From NCBI GenBank assembly GCA_037074705.1, contig CM073591.1:159816532-159880531 (forward strand): a DNA stretch of 64,000 nucleotides, read 5' to 3'. The notes below the pieces were generated by a model, which was not told where the DNA came from, ran no database searches, and worked only from the letters and a program-made list of their open reading frames with translations. Of this stretch, positions 1-11,840 are shown piece after piece (position 1 is the first letter of the stretch; the number at the start of each line of letters is the position of its first letter). The DNA is from Zhengitettix transpicula. Taxonomy: Eukaryota > Arthropoda > Insecta > Orthoptera > Tetrigidae. The translations under genes were made by a program, and so were the position numbers.

Positions 1-610
1 TTTATAAAAAAATTTTGTATAGTTAAAGTTTTCATTTTGTCGGGAAGACTATTGTATAGAATCAAAACCCTACTGGAATCTTAATTCTTGCTAATATCGT
101 AGGGTACCGTGAAGAAAATTACGCGTTAGTTTTACCGGATTTATTTGTTAATACATGTAATGACAAATGTAAAGTGTTAGCAGGTTGCTCATTAAGGAAT
201 ACATTCTTGAGACTGTTTTCTGGCTGTATATTTACATGGATTATTAATCTCGGTGATTATAATTATATTTAATAACCGTTAACAAAATGTAATTTATTTA
301 TGTCGATGAATGAATATATTATTATGATGTATTCAACGACCACTGAGAAAACTACCGGCCACATTTTTAAGAGATAACGTTCCAAAAGTTATTTCACATC
401 AAATATGAAACGAAAGTGCCATTACGATCATTTAATGTCAGCATATCATCGAGAGACATGGAAAAACGGGACGGTGCGAGCCTATTATCAAGAATATGTT
501 ACGAAAGTCAATGAAGGAACCATGTTCATTAAGTCTGACATTAGAATTTTTTCTGCTTTATTAGCCTATCGAAAATATCGTAATGATGTATGAGTTAATA
601 ATTAGAAATA
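1..610. other. gene-less AT-rich stretch
   Basis: I see no gene here. The longest open frame (405-593, +, 62 codons) has no recognisable motif and no splice context that would argue for an exon. No tRNA-like or other RNA structure was noticed. Confidence 0.5.
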
Positions 611-745
611 TGGCCTAATATAGACGAAAGAAGTGATAATATAAATACCACACAACGTTTTTGGAAGTCTTTCTTCAGGTGCAGAAAAGAACCTAGAGAC
701 ACAACTGCAAGAGTCGTTTGACAAAACTAAAAAGCATATAAAATG
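611..745 (-). repeat. family A repeat, solitary arm
   Basis: This stretch matches the left arms of the paired family A elements elsewhere in the window. It has the block 'ATAAATACCACACAACGTTT', then the reverse complement of a CTGAAGA box ('TCTTCAGG'), then a tail running into 'ACAACTGCA' and 'AAAAGCAT'. On the minus strand it reads as CTGAAGA, a short spacer, then AAAACGTTGTGTGG, so the hammerhead-like pattern is present but decayed. No opposite arm follows. A second partial copy of only the terminal part ('ACAGACAAAAGAAGTGATAT') lies at about 970-1020, which suggests a broken or nested insertion. Confidence 0.6.
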
Positions 746-1020
746 TGAGTTGTTGATGAAAAGCAGTCTACCTACTTTTGAAGATTGTACAAGATATGGA
801 AAGAAACATTGGCCTGCAATTGACGACCAGAGGTGTCGTAAATTTGAAATAGGAAAAAAGGTTTAAAACTTGAAACTACAGAAATACAGATATTTCTGGA
901 AGTTTGAAACGGTTCTCAGAAGAGGAAGACTGAATTAAAAGTAAAAAAATTACATCTGTTTTGAAAATTAATAATAAGAAAAAATAGTCAAATACAGACA
1001 AAAGAAGTGATATAGATACC

Positions 1021-1799
1021 ATGGAAGAGCCAAATGTGTCAATTAATCAGGTATACCAGAAAGACCAACTATTGAACCTGATTCACATTCTACGAACAAA
1101 AAAGATTTTCCTGTCCTGTTACTCGGGATTTAAACAGAAAATAAAACATGTTAAACTTTCGAACTTTATATATGAAGTGTTACACGTTCCATTTAGGATG
1201 AAAGTACTGTTCAAAATTCAATCTCTGAGAATTTTAGTATCTTATGTTTATTGTTCGTCTGTGTTTTTTACTTAAAATTACTTTATTTTATTTTATTTAC
1301 ATTGTTGTGTAAAGCGAAAATCAGCTCTGCTGAACGATGTTCAGCATATTATTAATATGAACTCATTATTATACTCTTTAAATGTTCCCGTACGTTTCCA
1401 CCGATATCGCGTCTAGTGTGTTTCGAATTCAACAAGTTTTATTGGCATTGTAAATGTAATGTTTTAATTCGTTACATTACACTTACCTTAAAAATATCAG
1501 CAGTAAGAGACCTCGTACCAATTGTATTGCTTCTACTACGATATACGAGTATATATATCTAACAAGAAATTGCAATTTTATCTAGGTAGTTCAGAATCCT
1601 GCATAGATTGTTTACATTTGATTATGATGATAATAAAAATACCTTATTGAAATGCATCAGAATTATTCTGATTGAATGTGTTAATTAATCTCACATAGAT
1701 TTTGTTTGCAAAAAAATTGCCTTGGAACAATTTATACTACTTCATTACTTTCAAATTCGCTTATAACTACCAAAATTTACATCCAAATATATTTGATGA
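1021..1799. other. gene-less stretch
   Basis: No supported gene. The 84-codon frame at 1021-1275 (+) begins inside the partial family A fragment and has no recognisable domain, so it is not called. Confidence 0.4.
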
Positions 1800-2235
1800 T
1801 TCACTTAGTGAAGTGCAGTGGGCGTCTGGCAGCTTGTGTGCTTCGTTTAAATTGGTCCACGTCCAGTCATTGTTTACGCTAGTATTAACATCCGTCCTTC
1901 ATCTCTATACACCTCTAGTTGCCGTGAACCGTATTAGGTGAACATTTGTCCCAAAAATGTTTCATCTATGGAATGGCGAACAATTTGGCTGAGTTACACT
2001 TCTACGTAACAGCGGTATAAATTTTGATAGAAATCGGTTCGACCGTTTTCGTTTGAAAGGGGGGGGGGGAAATCAAGGTATTCGAATGACGGTCATTCTG
2101 TGTCAAGATGACGAATGTCAGTTTTATATGGCGAAGAACATTCTTAAACTCCTATACAAAAAGAAGATAACGTTTCATCGAAACTGATCCGACCGTTTTC
2201 TAATGAAGGGCGAGCAAACTGACAGTCAGGAATTT
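1800..2235 (+). repeat. decayed retroelement-like repeat ('CGACCGTTTT' family)
   Basis: Two copies of a phrase close to 'GAAATCGGTTCGACCGTTTT' occur at about 2030-2050 and 2178-2200, each followed by a GAAAG-type tail. The first copy runs into an 11-G tract at 2059-2069. Phrases like this are common at the 3' end of short interspersed or RTE-like repeats in arthropods (general knowledge, not checked here). Related copies lie at about 38125-38400 and 57100-57920. Boundaries are approximate and no coding remnant is visible. Confidence 0.45.
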
Positions 2236-3351
2236 AAAACATTATAATAAAACATACACTAAGTTTCATCCCTAAATTTTCGGGACCTCTTCTTTAATTT
2301 AAAAATGATAAATTCGTAATAATTAATTATTACCAATTTATTGTTTGATTGAAATTTACACCTGAAGTGGTCCCAAAAATGTATGGATGAAACAGTGTTT
2401 TTATTGTAATGTTTGAAATTTTTCATAATAAATTTCTGAGTAATTGACATTTTTTTGCACTATCCATATTTTTTTGCACTTTTCATTTCATTTACATTGC
2501 TGTGTCTGACATTGAAAATTAATAACACATATAGCCAAGGAGTTATTTAAGAATTTACTTAAACACAAAGATTACTTGTACATAGAAATATTAGCAAAAA
2601 TTTCTATCACACTACGTTGCTTATAAAATCAATTTTCATTTAAAACTGTTCTGTATATTTTGTTTTAAAAGTTCCATGTTTTTACATAGAGGTCAAACCT
2701 TTTTTTGGTCAAATATTTAATTAATCGCTTTCTCTCTTATTAATTATCAGAAAAATCTATTGAGCCTACTTACTATATCATTTTTATGCATTTTAATGTT
2801 TTCATTTCTAAATACATTATCACGATTTTTGATACTGCATTAAATCTGACCCATTACAGTCCAATGAATGTACGAATCATTGTGTTACAAAACCACATAC
2901 TTCCATTGCTCTGTTTACGATCTTAGCTATTTCCTCATGGCGAGCACGCGTGTGGTTGAGTCACAGAAGGCCAGGAGTAAACTAATCTAAAGAATCAACA
3001 AAATTCCATTCGTATACACTTTAGAATATGTACTCTTTTTTCCAATAATAATTTTTTTACTCTTTAGCTGTCTGCTCGTCTAATTTATTTTGATATTACA
3101 CGTAATTTTCATGTATTTTATGTGAATATGAAAGTCATATTCATTGATTTTAGTTTAATCTACGTAGATCTGGAAATATATATATCAATTTTACAAATTA
3201 ATAATATGCTTATGGAGAGTATAAATAAAATATACTCTATTAATCAAACATACATAATCTACAACTAGCAACTTCATTATATTTTTATCGTAGTCATCAG
3301 AGTCTTTTTAGAATTATTTTAGCATATCTTTTCAAACGTATGCACACCCTC
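2236..3351. other. gene-less AT-rich stretch
   Basis: AT-rich DNA with many short homopolymer runs. I see no coding exon, RNA gene or clear repeat boundary. Confidence 0.4.
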
Positions 3352-3486
3352 AAACGTTTTTGTTTATTATTTGGCTGTCTTCCTCTACCCTTCCACATCC
3401 TCCCTTTCAAATCCCTTCCTATGCTATTAAAGGGGAGTTGCCACCATGTGGATTACCCTCATGTAGCCTGTAACCCTAAAAAATTG
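3352..3486 (+). repeat. poly(A)-tailed retroelement, 3'-end copy
   Basis: A 5'-truncated copy of a family seen again at 35.4, 40.5-40.9 and 46.9-47.6 kb. Diagnostic blocks are 'CTTCCTCTACCCTTCC', 'TCAAATCCCTTCCTATGCTA', 'AAAGGGGAGTTGCCACCATG' and 'GGATTACCCTCATGTAGCCT', ending in a short A-rich tail. Variable 5' truncation with a shared A-rich 3' end is the signature of non-LTR retrotransposons or SINEs. No reverse transcriptase sequence is retained. Confidence 0.65.
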
Positions 3487-3774
3487 TTTTTCTTAATAAT
3501 GATAATTTTTCATCGCGAAACACCTGTAAACGTCTGTCACTAAGCTTGGGAAGCCTCTATTTTTGGCTCTCGAGATACAAGACTAGATTTTGTTCTTTTA
3601 TAGAATAAACCAGTATCTATTCCGTTCTTTTAATTACATATTGTTTCCATCATTTTAAATTTAACTGTTTTACTGTACTGGTGTAGCAATTATAAAATTT
3701 CAAATGACTGAGTGTGTTCTGCATTAAAAATTAGCGGCAGGGTTGAAAACCCGACGTTTTTTGTTTTTTTTTTG

Positions 3775-3975
3775 TGCTGAAGATCTCACTTCAGTAAGTT
3801 CACCTTAATTGGCAAAGGAAAAATAAAACCCAGCAGCAGATGTTCCCCTGTCTGTTGAGGGCACCCTCCACATTTAAGGAGGCGACGCTGGTGGGAAAGG
3901 CTAACTTTAGCCAGTTCCTGAGTGGGCGAGGCTAGGCCAGGCGAGGAGAGCGGAACACTCAAGCCATGCAAAAGC
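3775..3975. other. GC-richer island of unknown origin
   Basis: This 200-base stretch is clearly more GC-rich than its surroundings ('GGCGACGCTGGTGGGAAAGG', 'GGGCGAGGCTAGGCCAGGCG'). It looks like part of an interspersed repeat or a retroposed fragment, but I found no second copy in the window. The 61-codon minus-strand frame across it is probably a by-product of composition. Confidence 0.35.
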
Positions 3976-5537
3976 TGCAGTATTTAGAAGACTTCACCAG
4001 CCACCTCATAACTTAATACTATATTCTTTAAGTTCCATATCAGCATAATTCTGCAGTTACGACAAAAAAAACAGGACTTTTCGCGAAATGAATGAATATA
4101 CTACTAATCACAGATTGCATATTCAGTTGGAATCGCTAAAGTCTAAAACCTTATAAGTGGACATAATTGGCGTTCGGATATGCTCAGGCTTTGTTTTTTG
4201 AATTTTTTTTTACAGTTGGGGTCTTTGTTAGGAGGAAAGGTGGTGAAGAAGTAGATAGCGCGGGAAGATAATGGGAGTGAGAGAGTAGGTAGAAGCTGAC
4301 TCTCATGCTCATGTGCACAATTGATGCACTCTCTTCTCATAAAAACGAAGCGTTACTTACCGTTTGAATTTCGGTCAATTATTATTTCTCTTCTTGTGCA
4401 CCTCCACTTCGCTTCTATAAATTTTCCTTTCCTTTACGTTCAACAGAATTTTTGTGCAGCAGAAAGTATATATGGAATAAAATTTTATATCGATCACTAA
4501 TCCTTTCACTGCTATTATTTCTCATATGTAAATTAAAAACTGATTAGCATTAAAGTATAAATAAAATAATATGCTGTCTATAATAGATTTGGTAGGAATT
4601 GAGCTGAAGTATTAGTAGGATTTACAGGTTTCTTTGTCCGCCATCCGAAACCCCTGTAGTGAAAAGCGGGGAATTTTTATATTTAGGAAGAAAGGAGCCT
4701 TGGCATCAGCCCAAGCATTTGGCCGTAGTTTGTGAAAATAGGTCGAACGAAGAATGGAACCACGATGTGGAGGTATACAATATGCTTGTTTTACACAATG
4801 TCGTCGTCTTTTATTGAGAACCACAGCAATAAAATATAGAATCAATTGGAAATACCAATGTTTGTAATTAGTGCCATAGTAAATTACAGATTCGCCAAGA
4901 GGGAACAAGTAGTGAGTTTTCTGAACTAAATTGGAGGGAAGTTTTCAGGTAGATGTTACTCGAAGTATTGACAAATTACCTAGTAGAACAATGAATTAAA
5001 ATCATGTTTTCAGCTTACCTTTTGTCTTCACGAAAAGTTTGCCTCGCAACATTCTCTTGGTTGTTATCTGAGAAGCTTCAAGCATTTATTAATTAATTAT
5101 GTGTTTTGAAAACTGTAAAAAAAAATTTTCAAATTGAAGTTCGCTGACGGGACGTGGATATAAATAGCAAAGCAAAGTATAGGTTAAACACTTTTTATCT
5201 TCATACTTTTCTTGCAATTTGCTTTAGCTACCAAAAATTCACTTACAAGCGAGCTTCGTTAAAGAAGAGTTTTGTTATAGCTTTTTGTACTTCTATAATG
5301 CAAAGAAATCGAGAAGCAGGTTTACGTCGACCCACATACAAAACCTGCGCGCCTTTCCCAGCAGCAACTTTTCTATAAATAAATAACTAATAATAAATAA
5401 AATTATACTTCGTATAGCCGTCAAGAGACTCGGTGTCTTACTATCATTTAGTTGAACATGTACTTCTTCCAGTCTTATTGTTTTCACATTTTTTATATGC
5501 AATCAAAATTAAACTGCGTGCTCCCCATTCAGTAGCG
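3976..5537. other. gene-less stretch
   Basis: No gene supported. The 98-codon minus-strand frame at 4612-4908 lacks any motif I recognise, and short frames at 5154-5502 overlap each other on both strands as expected for non-coding DNA. Confidence 0.4.
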
Positions 5538-5563
5538 TATATATATATATATATATATATATT
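5538..5563. repeat. (TA)n microsatellite
   Basis: An uninterrupted TA dinucleotide run of about 13 units. Confidence 0.9.
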
Positions 5564-7951
5564 TTATTTCTCTGCATCTATCGAATAACTTTAATTGTAT
5601 TCCCTAAAAGCATATTTCGTTAACCTATTTATAGTTTTTCGCGTAATTTCCATAGTATATTGCACAGACCAAACAATCGACCGTAATATCTTGGATTCAA
5701 TATTTTTATGTTTAGACAACTTTACAGAAAAAAAATTAAATAACTATATTCTGAACATTAAAATAATAATCATGGATGAAACTACCGTAAACTACAATTA
5801 AATGCTTTTAATAGATTGAGAAAAAAACTGCCAAATATTTATATACCAGCTTAATATTTCAACACAAATAAAATGAGGATTTTTTAGCAAATACTAAATT
5901 TGAATAATCAAATTAATTTGATAAATGTGCTGTTTAATACTTTATTTATTTTACTCAAAAATTTGTGTAAATTGGTAATTTTAACTCTAATTTGTCTTAA
6001 ACATTAATTATTATAACTTGGAAATTTTGTTGTACATGTTTTAATTATTTTATTTTGAGGTAAAAAATTAATTAATTTAAAAACTTGAAGTTTTATTAAA
6101 ATATAATTTACACTATGACCCATCAAAATAAACTGATGTATTAGAGGTAACAGACAAACCTGACATGAAGTTATAAAGTTAAATGAAGGTACAACTTGGC
6201 TTAAAGTATGAACCTGACAAGTATACAAATGTAGAGAACACACAATGTCCCACAATATTTATTTCCATCCAGAACAATTTTGAATTAAAATCTGAAAATT
6301 TTCTTAGACCAGCCATGACATTAGAAGGTAGCATTCCTGCAGCAATACTGTTAAACCATAAAATTACTCCGATACAAACAATACATATGTACTCATTCTC
6401 ATGTGTCAGACTGGCCTAATAATACCCAACAATAAACAGTCTATAAAAATAATTTATAAGAATTTATATAATGTTCATTCCTTGTTTACATATCTACCAA
6501 CAGATTTCCTAACATTTTCAATTTATATATTAGACTGTAAAAAAGGATAATTTTATCTACAGCATAAAATCAATAGAAACCTGATTGTAAACAGTATTAT
6601 AGTTTCAACTTCAATAGCAGGAATAAATAATTTCTAGGGTGAATCCACATATGACCAAAACACACAAAGTTATCCATAAAAGAAAGATGACAAGGTTAAG
6701 TCAATTAAAAGACTACTACTTAACTTGTTGACTGTGATTGATAATGCAAATTAAAAATAAGTTGTATCTAACGGGATAAATACTGTTTCAGCCTATCTTT
6801 CAATAAGATCACGGGTCTTACCAATCGACTTAACGACTCCAAAATCTGTGTATACCAATCTTGCTCATTTTGGATATTTTATATACTGACATTATTAATC
6901 TTCATGATCCTGAAAACTATTTATTATTTTCTAATATTGGTTGTTTTCACATTATTTTTAAATAACTGCCTAACATTGCACAAGAATGTGCTAATCCTAA
7001 TCTTATATTAAACAAAAAAATGAATTAATTTGGCAATAATCTCTCGCTCTTTTTTATATATTTTCAATTAAACCCATTCTCATACATCATCAGGAGTATC
7101 ACTGCTACACATAAAACTATTCATTCCTCACTTTAGGGGCTATTTTGAAATTTATTCAATTCAGAAATTCAAAAACTATAAATTCTCACCAACCCTGATC
7201 TTTTCAGTCATTTTTTTTTTATCATTCTCACATCCTTTGAAGCCAATTTCCATCTGAAATTAATGCCAGGAGAGTTACCTATTAGTGATCTACAAAATTA
7301 TGGATTTTATACCGTGTCAGTCATTTATACATTCTTTTTGTCATTCTCTTCCCACCCCATCCTAGAGGTTGTGCAATTAAAGATTTAAATTAGACTTAAT
7401 TACATTGGAAGTGACATTATTTTCTTAGCAATCCTGAAAACATTTTATTTGGTATAATATTTGTCATTTTCACATTATTTTTTAAATCACATTCTTTCTC
7501 TACTCCCATGTGGATACCATTTCTTATTTCATTTCTTGCCGTAAAATTTTGTACAAGTCATATAGCACTGACAATTCTTAAATGTAGTATTTACAAAATA
7601 ACAGAGCTAAAGTTAACTTAATTACTATGTATACAAGAGTGCTATGGCAAGATAATTTGCCACATAACATAAAATATTTCTATACCCTTAGAATAGTTAT
7701 TTACATGATTTTTCATAACACCGATAGGCCTACATACTAAGATATACAGACATTTATTTATTAGTAATTCCTTAACAGAAACTTTTAAAGTTTCTCCCAT
7801 TTAAACATTTAATATCATTTGATAACTTGTTATACCAGCTTGCTCAACTTATATAAGGACTTTTATTAGTATAACAATGGTTCACTCTTATTTGGTGAAT
7901 GTCAGTTTCTCCTACAAGTGTTGTGGTTATGTATCATTCTGTTGTTCACAG

Positions 7952-7961
<10 letters not shown>
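5564..7961. other. CpG-poor gene-less stretch with faint internal duplication
   Basis: AT-rich and visibly poor in CpG. Two related segments start at about 6905 and 7430; both contain 'ATCCTGAAAAC' followed about 40 bases later by 'TTTCACATTATTTTT', suggesting an old direct duplication with a spacing of about 525 bases. No exon or RNA gene was recognised. Confidence 0.35.

Positions 7962-7998
<37 letters not shown>
7962..7998. repeat. (TA)n microsatellite
   Basis: A TA run of about 18 units that directly abuts the family C repeat. Confidence 0.9.
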
Positions 7999-8000
<2 letters not shown>

Positions 8001-8192
8001 AGTCCGCAGCCAGCCGGTGCACAGAATGGTGTAACACTCCTTCCTGAAGAAGGAGGCTGAGAGCCTCCGAAAATTTGAAGAACAACCTTCAGTTCCTCAT
8101 GGCGACACCGCACTTCACTTTCAGGTAAGCCACAACCTATCTCTCTATCCTTTCCATACCAATATTTTTGACAATGTCACATTCTCACTATT

Positions 8193-8195
<3 letters not shown>
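7999..8195 (+). repeat. family C repeat with hammerhead-like motif
   Basis: This copy shares two blocks with the repeat at 16572-16745: a 5' block ('CCAGCCGGTGCACAGAATGG' here) and the hairpin block ending in 'GAAAATTTG'. Its 3' part contains the reverse complement of 'TGACATTGTCAA' and of 'GGATAGAGAGATAG', which in the 16.6 kb copy follow on the plus strand, so the right half is inverted relative to that copy. Both sides abut (TA)n runs, as if the element inserted into, or spread with, TA-rich DNA. No coding sequence. Confidence 0.6.
8040..8080 (+). ncRNA. hammerhead-ribozyme-like motif (family C)
   Basis: By-eye fold: stem I pairs CTTC (8040-8043) with GAAG (8077-8080). The conserved box CTGAAGA is at 8044-8050. 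One extra A (8051) follows. Stem II is a perfect 6-bp GGAGGC/GCCTCC hairpin (8052-8057 with 8063-8068) with loop TGAGA. GAA is at 8069-8071. A palindromic AATT (8072-8075) could form stem III between two molecules, and T8076 sits at the cleavage position. This matches the known type of minimal hammerhead that works as a dimer in Penelope-like elements. The extra A between the box and stem II is non-canonical, so activity is uncertain. Confidence 0.45.
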
Positions 8196-8251
<56 letters not shown>

Positions 8252-8290
8252 TGTATATATATATATAGGGGCTATATATAATATATATAT
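8196..8290. repeat. interrupted (AT)n microsatellite
   Basis: A long AT run, broken by 'GTATATATATATATAGGGGC' near its 3' end. The 78-codon minus-strand frame over it (all Tyr/Ile) is an artefact. Confidence 0.9.
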
Positions 8291-9944
8291 CGAACAAAGT
8301 TAATAAAATTTTATTTTCCACAAAAACGTTTTTACATGTGTCTCTGTACTCCATTACTGTAATGATGTACATTGTTACCAAACTAAGAATAAGAAAATTA
8401 TTAAATCAGAAGCCTTCCAGTTACTGGCTTACATGATAACACAAAATTTCATAATAAAAATTTCTGTTTCAGAATGTACAATAGGAATTGAAAAATTGCC
8501 TCAAAGAAAAATCCTGCATCACAGGGCTGTATTCTGTGACATATTCATTTCTTAGATGATCTGACTATAAATGAAAATCATGGGATTCTATTATTGTTTC
8601 CGGATAATACTAGCTTTATATTTGCTGGGACATGCCCAAAATAATTGAGCTCTGATACAACTGCATCCTCTAAGAATGTAAATAAGTAACAACCACATTG
8701 TAAATGACAAAATAGCTGTGGGATTTTTAGCTTATCAAATGTCCCAAGCAGATATTTGTGCTTATAAGTACCATTCACATATAATGATATGATGTTAATT
8801 GACATCACAGTTTTATATGTGATCAGTACACATGACAGATAGTCTACTACGGTAGAGACATATGTTGTACTGAACAACAACTTTTAACATTTTCTGATCA
8901 TTGGTTTATAGGTGAATATGACTATGCAGTTGAAACCTGCTTTTGATTAAAAATCTGAGACTGTATGTTTTTTCTCTGGTAATTATTAAAGTTTTTGTGA
9001 CACATCAGGCAATACTTTTTAATCCACCCTCATATTTAATACAGGTTAAATTATGTTCAATGCCTGAAATGTTAACAGATTTATGGGAAATAAATTTAAG
9101 ACTGAAATAGATGTTTATCTGGCGGAGAAGTGTTTTTGTTCTGCTAAAGATTACCTTGAAAAAAGTTATATTACATATAATTAATTATAATAATAGTTTT
9201 AATTTATGCAAAACTGACTTGCTCTACATCTTGTAACAAGATTCGAACTCTTACTTATTAAATTTAAGAAACAAAGGTAATTTACATTTAAATTCTAGGT
9301 ATTTTTCAGTTGCACAAAAAGGAATAGAGTATGTAAGAATTTTAACAACATTTTAGCCAACATAACGGAATTAAATTTTAATGTAACATATTGGGAATTA
9401 GCCATTCCTGCTCCATATAGGAATTTATGCCTTCTTAAAATTCAATATTTTTGTAGATAACATGAACTTATTTATACTGTAATCTTATGGTGTTAAGAAT
9501 AGCGTAAGTGTATATTTAATTAGTTCTGTAATAAAACATGTATGATTGAAATGAGTTGCTCATCTTATTTTCTTATTAACAAATTAAGTAAAAGCTAATA
9601 ACCATTTATCACTTGGTATTGTCACATTTTTAACAATACGAATTCCTGCTCCGATATCGCTTTGCGGCGCACACGCTCCCTCTAAATCAGCCAACTGACT
9701 ATCAAACTGCTTTTTTTTTGCCTGAGACCAGACAGCACATAGAAACAATGCCATGCCATGCTATGATACAGGGAGGTGGTCACATCCTGTGGCATAAGCA
9801 GCAAAATCAACATAAATTTGAACCACTTAGAAATTAAAAATCTTATTTTAAAGTAATTTACATTATCAAAACAAAATAGTATTCTCATTTATAATAATCA
9901 GACTTCTTTTTAAATTAAATATTAGAAATAAGAGCTTGCTGGTC
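8291..9944. other. gene-less CpG-poor stretch
   Basis: No gene supported. A 100-codon minus-strand frame at 8578-8880 is the longest here, but I recognise no family. It could be an unrecognised exon or chance. CpG frequency rises again near 9650. Confidence 0.35.
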
Positions 9945-10025
9945 ATAAAAATTAATTATCCTATTTAAAACATAATATTTAACAGACACAACGTTTCGTC
10001 AGTGATTGGAACCTCTTCATATATA
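9945..10025 (-). repeat. family B-like solitary arm with hammerhead-like motif
   Basis: On the minus strand this reads ATGAAGA (complement of 10013-10019), a spacer with GGTTCC, then GAAACGT (complement of 9991-9997) and a tail rich in TTAAATATTATG. It resembles the motif-bearing arm of the family B inverted repeats. The first base of the CTGANGA box has changed to A, so it is probably dead. Confidence 0.45.
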
Positions 10026-11732
10026 ATATTTAACTTATTAATATATATAATTTATCAATTTAATATATAATTTATTATAATCTATGAACATTGATATTAA
10101 CAAATTTCTAACATGCGGTTGCCCAAACGTTGTTTTAAACATTTAAAAACAGTATTTCTACAATTTGTATAATATTTAAAATATAAAAGTTAATTTTTTA
10201 TATAAAGGGGAAAAAATCTATCGCACGACATTGAATCATGCGTGGCTTATTCCAAAAATTTACTTTATTTAATATATGTACTACGGAAAAATACTTTCAT
10301 GATAGAAATACGTATCAATTTGGTTTTAAATTATTTTGCTCTCAAAAATTAGCACTATTGCAAATTATGTAGACTGAATTAGAAATACAGCATATTATGG
10401 GACGGAACAGAGTTATTGTAGCACTATGGCTATTGTATTTTACATAGTTATCCTCATAAAAATGGTTGCTTTTGTTAATGTAGCACATACCTTAAAAAAA
10501 GTACGAGCCGCCACAATAATTATTTATGGAGTGTTATACATATATGCTTCTGTTTTAATTCTGTCTTTCTCGTTGTATGTTTCAACAATTAACAGTTAAC
10601 TTTGCATTGTTTCAAAACTCTTTCATTGTCAGTCGAGATTTATTTTCCTATAAACAAAATTGTCTATCAAATATGTATCAGGCATGCACATCCCACATAA
10701 ATAGAATCTCTTTGTAAATTCTTAAAGACTTTTTCGTCTCACTGGGAAAAATAATTTCTTATCGGGTGGGATTTATGAAACTCATTCAGAATGTCCGTTT
10801 TTATAACATAATAATAATAAAGTTATGTTTCGTAGATCCTGTATAGAACCCATGCTTCAATAATGTAGAATGTTATTATTTGTTTCTAGTTATTTAGCTT
10901 AAGCACATTTTAACAACAATAAATAAATCAGTAAATTCAAAACTAATAGATTACAATACACACTGATTCTTTTCTTAAATTGACAAATACTTGTACGTTT
11001 TTTTATTTCCTCAGGTTGCTTATTATAATAGACTAAACTATTATTAATTGTGTCAGGGTACACATTTCTTTATTTTAATTTGATAAGTATACAATTTCAA
11101 ATAATCATATTTGCATTATAGTTAAGTAAAATACGTTTGCTCAGGGCCGTATCATCGGGTTTCGGCCGCCTGGGCATAGGACCCTTAGATATTTAAATCC
11201 AAAATTAAGAGAAATTCTGAAATGTTGCCGTGTCTAAAAAGTGTATTATGTTAGTTTATTATATCGTTCGATTACAAGGAAGAAACTTTGATCCGGCTTT
11301 CGTGTATTAAGTGTGCTTTTTAAATTTTAGAGTAATAGATGAAAAAGTTATATTTAAAATTATTCACTTATTGGAGCCAGCGTTATTATGTCTTGCTATA
11401 TAATTTAAGTATACAAACTATAAACGAGATATTCACATGACACAGGAGCTTGAAAAATATGGTTATATTTTCTCTAATTAATGAAATATTTACGTAAATA
11501 AATCATTTGTTTCTCAAAAAATTATTGAAAATTTTACCAAATAAAAAAGAAAATCTTCTCCAATATTTGTGTCCAATCATCATACCATAGAAAATGTAAT
11601 CGGCCCATCAATGATTTGACACTTACTATTCACTTAACTGTCTTTGGTGGTCGCAGATTGTTTTTATTGGTTCATGTTTATTCTGCAAATATTTTGACGT
11701 CTGCTTGTGCTGTTTATTATATGTTTTAAGAA
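10026..11732. other. upstream region of PDCD2L
   Basis: AT-rich DNA without an obvious gene. CpG frequency is higher here than on either side, in line with an unmethylated promoter-proximal region. An inverted CCAAT-type sequence (ATTGG, 11666-11670) lies about 65 bases before the PDCD2L start codon; its relevance is unproven and no TATA box is obvious. There is no CpG island comparable to the one at 30 kb. Confidence 0.4.
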
Positions 11733-11840
11733 ATGGCTCGTAAGGGCTGCAGAGTTTTGTTGGGTTTCGAAGACGAGTGTGTAACCGAGAAACATCGGAA
11801 TTTGATCAGTTTTACTACAAACAAGATTGGTGGTAAACCG
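11733..11840 (+). CDS. PDCD2L: PDCD2L exon 1 (coding part)
   Basis: Encodes residues 1-36, from the MARKGCRVLLGF start to GGKP, and ends in phase 0 at the donor GTAAGA. Intron 1 is 464 bases. Confidence 0.9.

Noticed and set aside
8145..8381. Tyr/Ile-repeat minus-strand frame
   Set aside because: Translation of an (AT)n microsatellite; the same applies to the frame at 41064-41318.
9230..9260. tRNA B-box-like string AGATTCGAACTCT (reverse orientation)
   Set aside because: No cloverleaf, A box or acceptor stem could be drawn around it. Similar look-alikes at 33490 and 42880 were also dropped.
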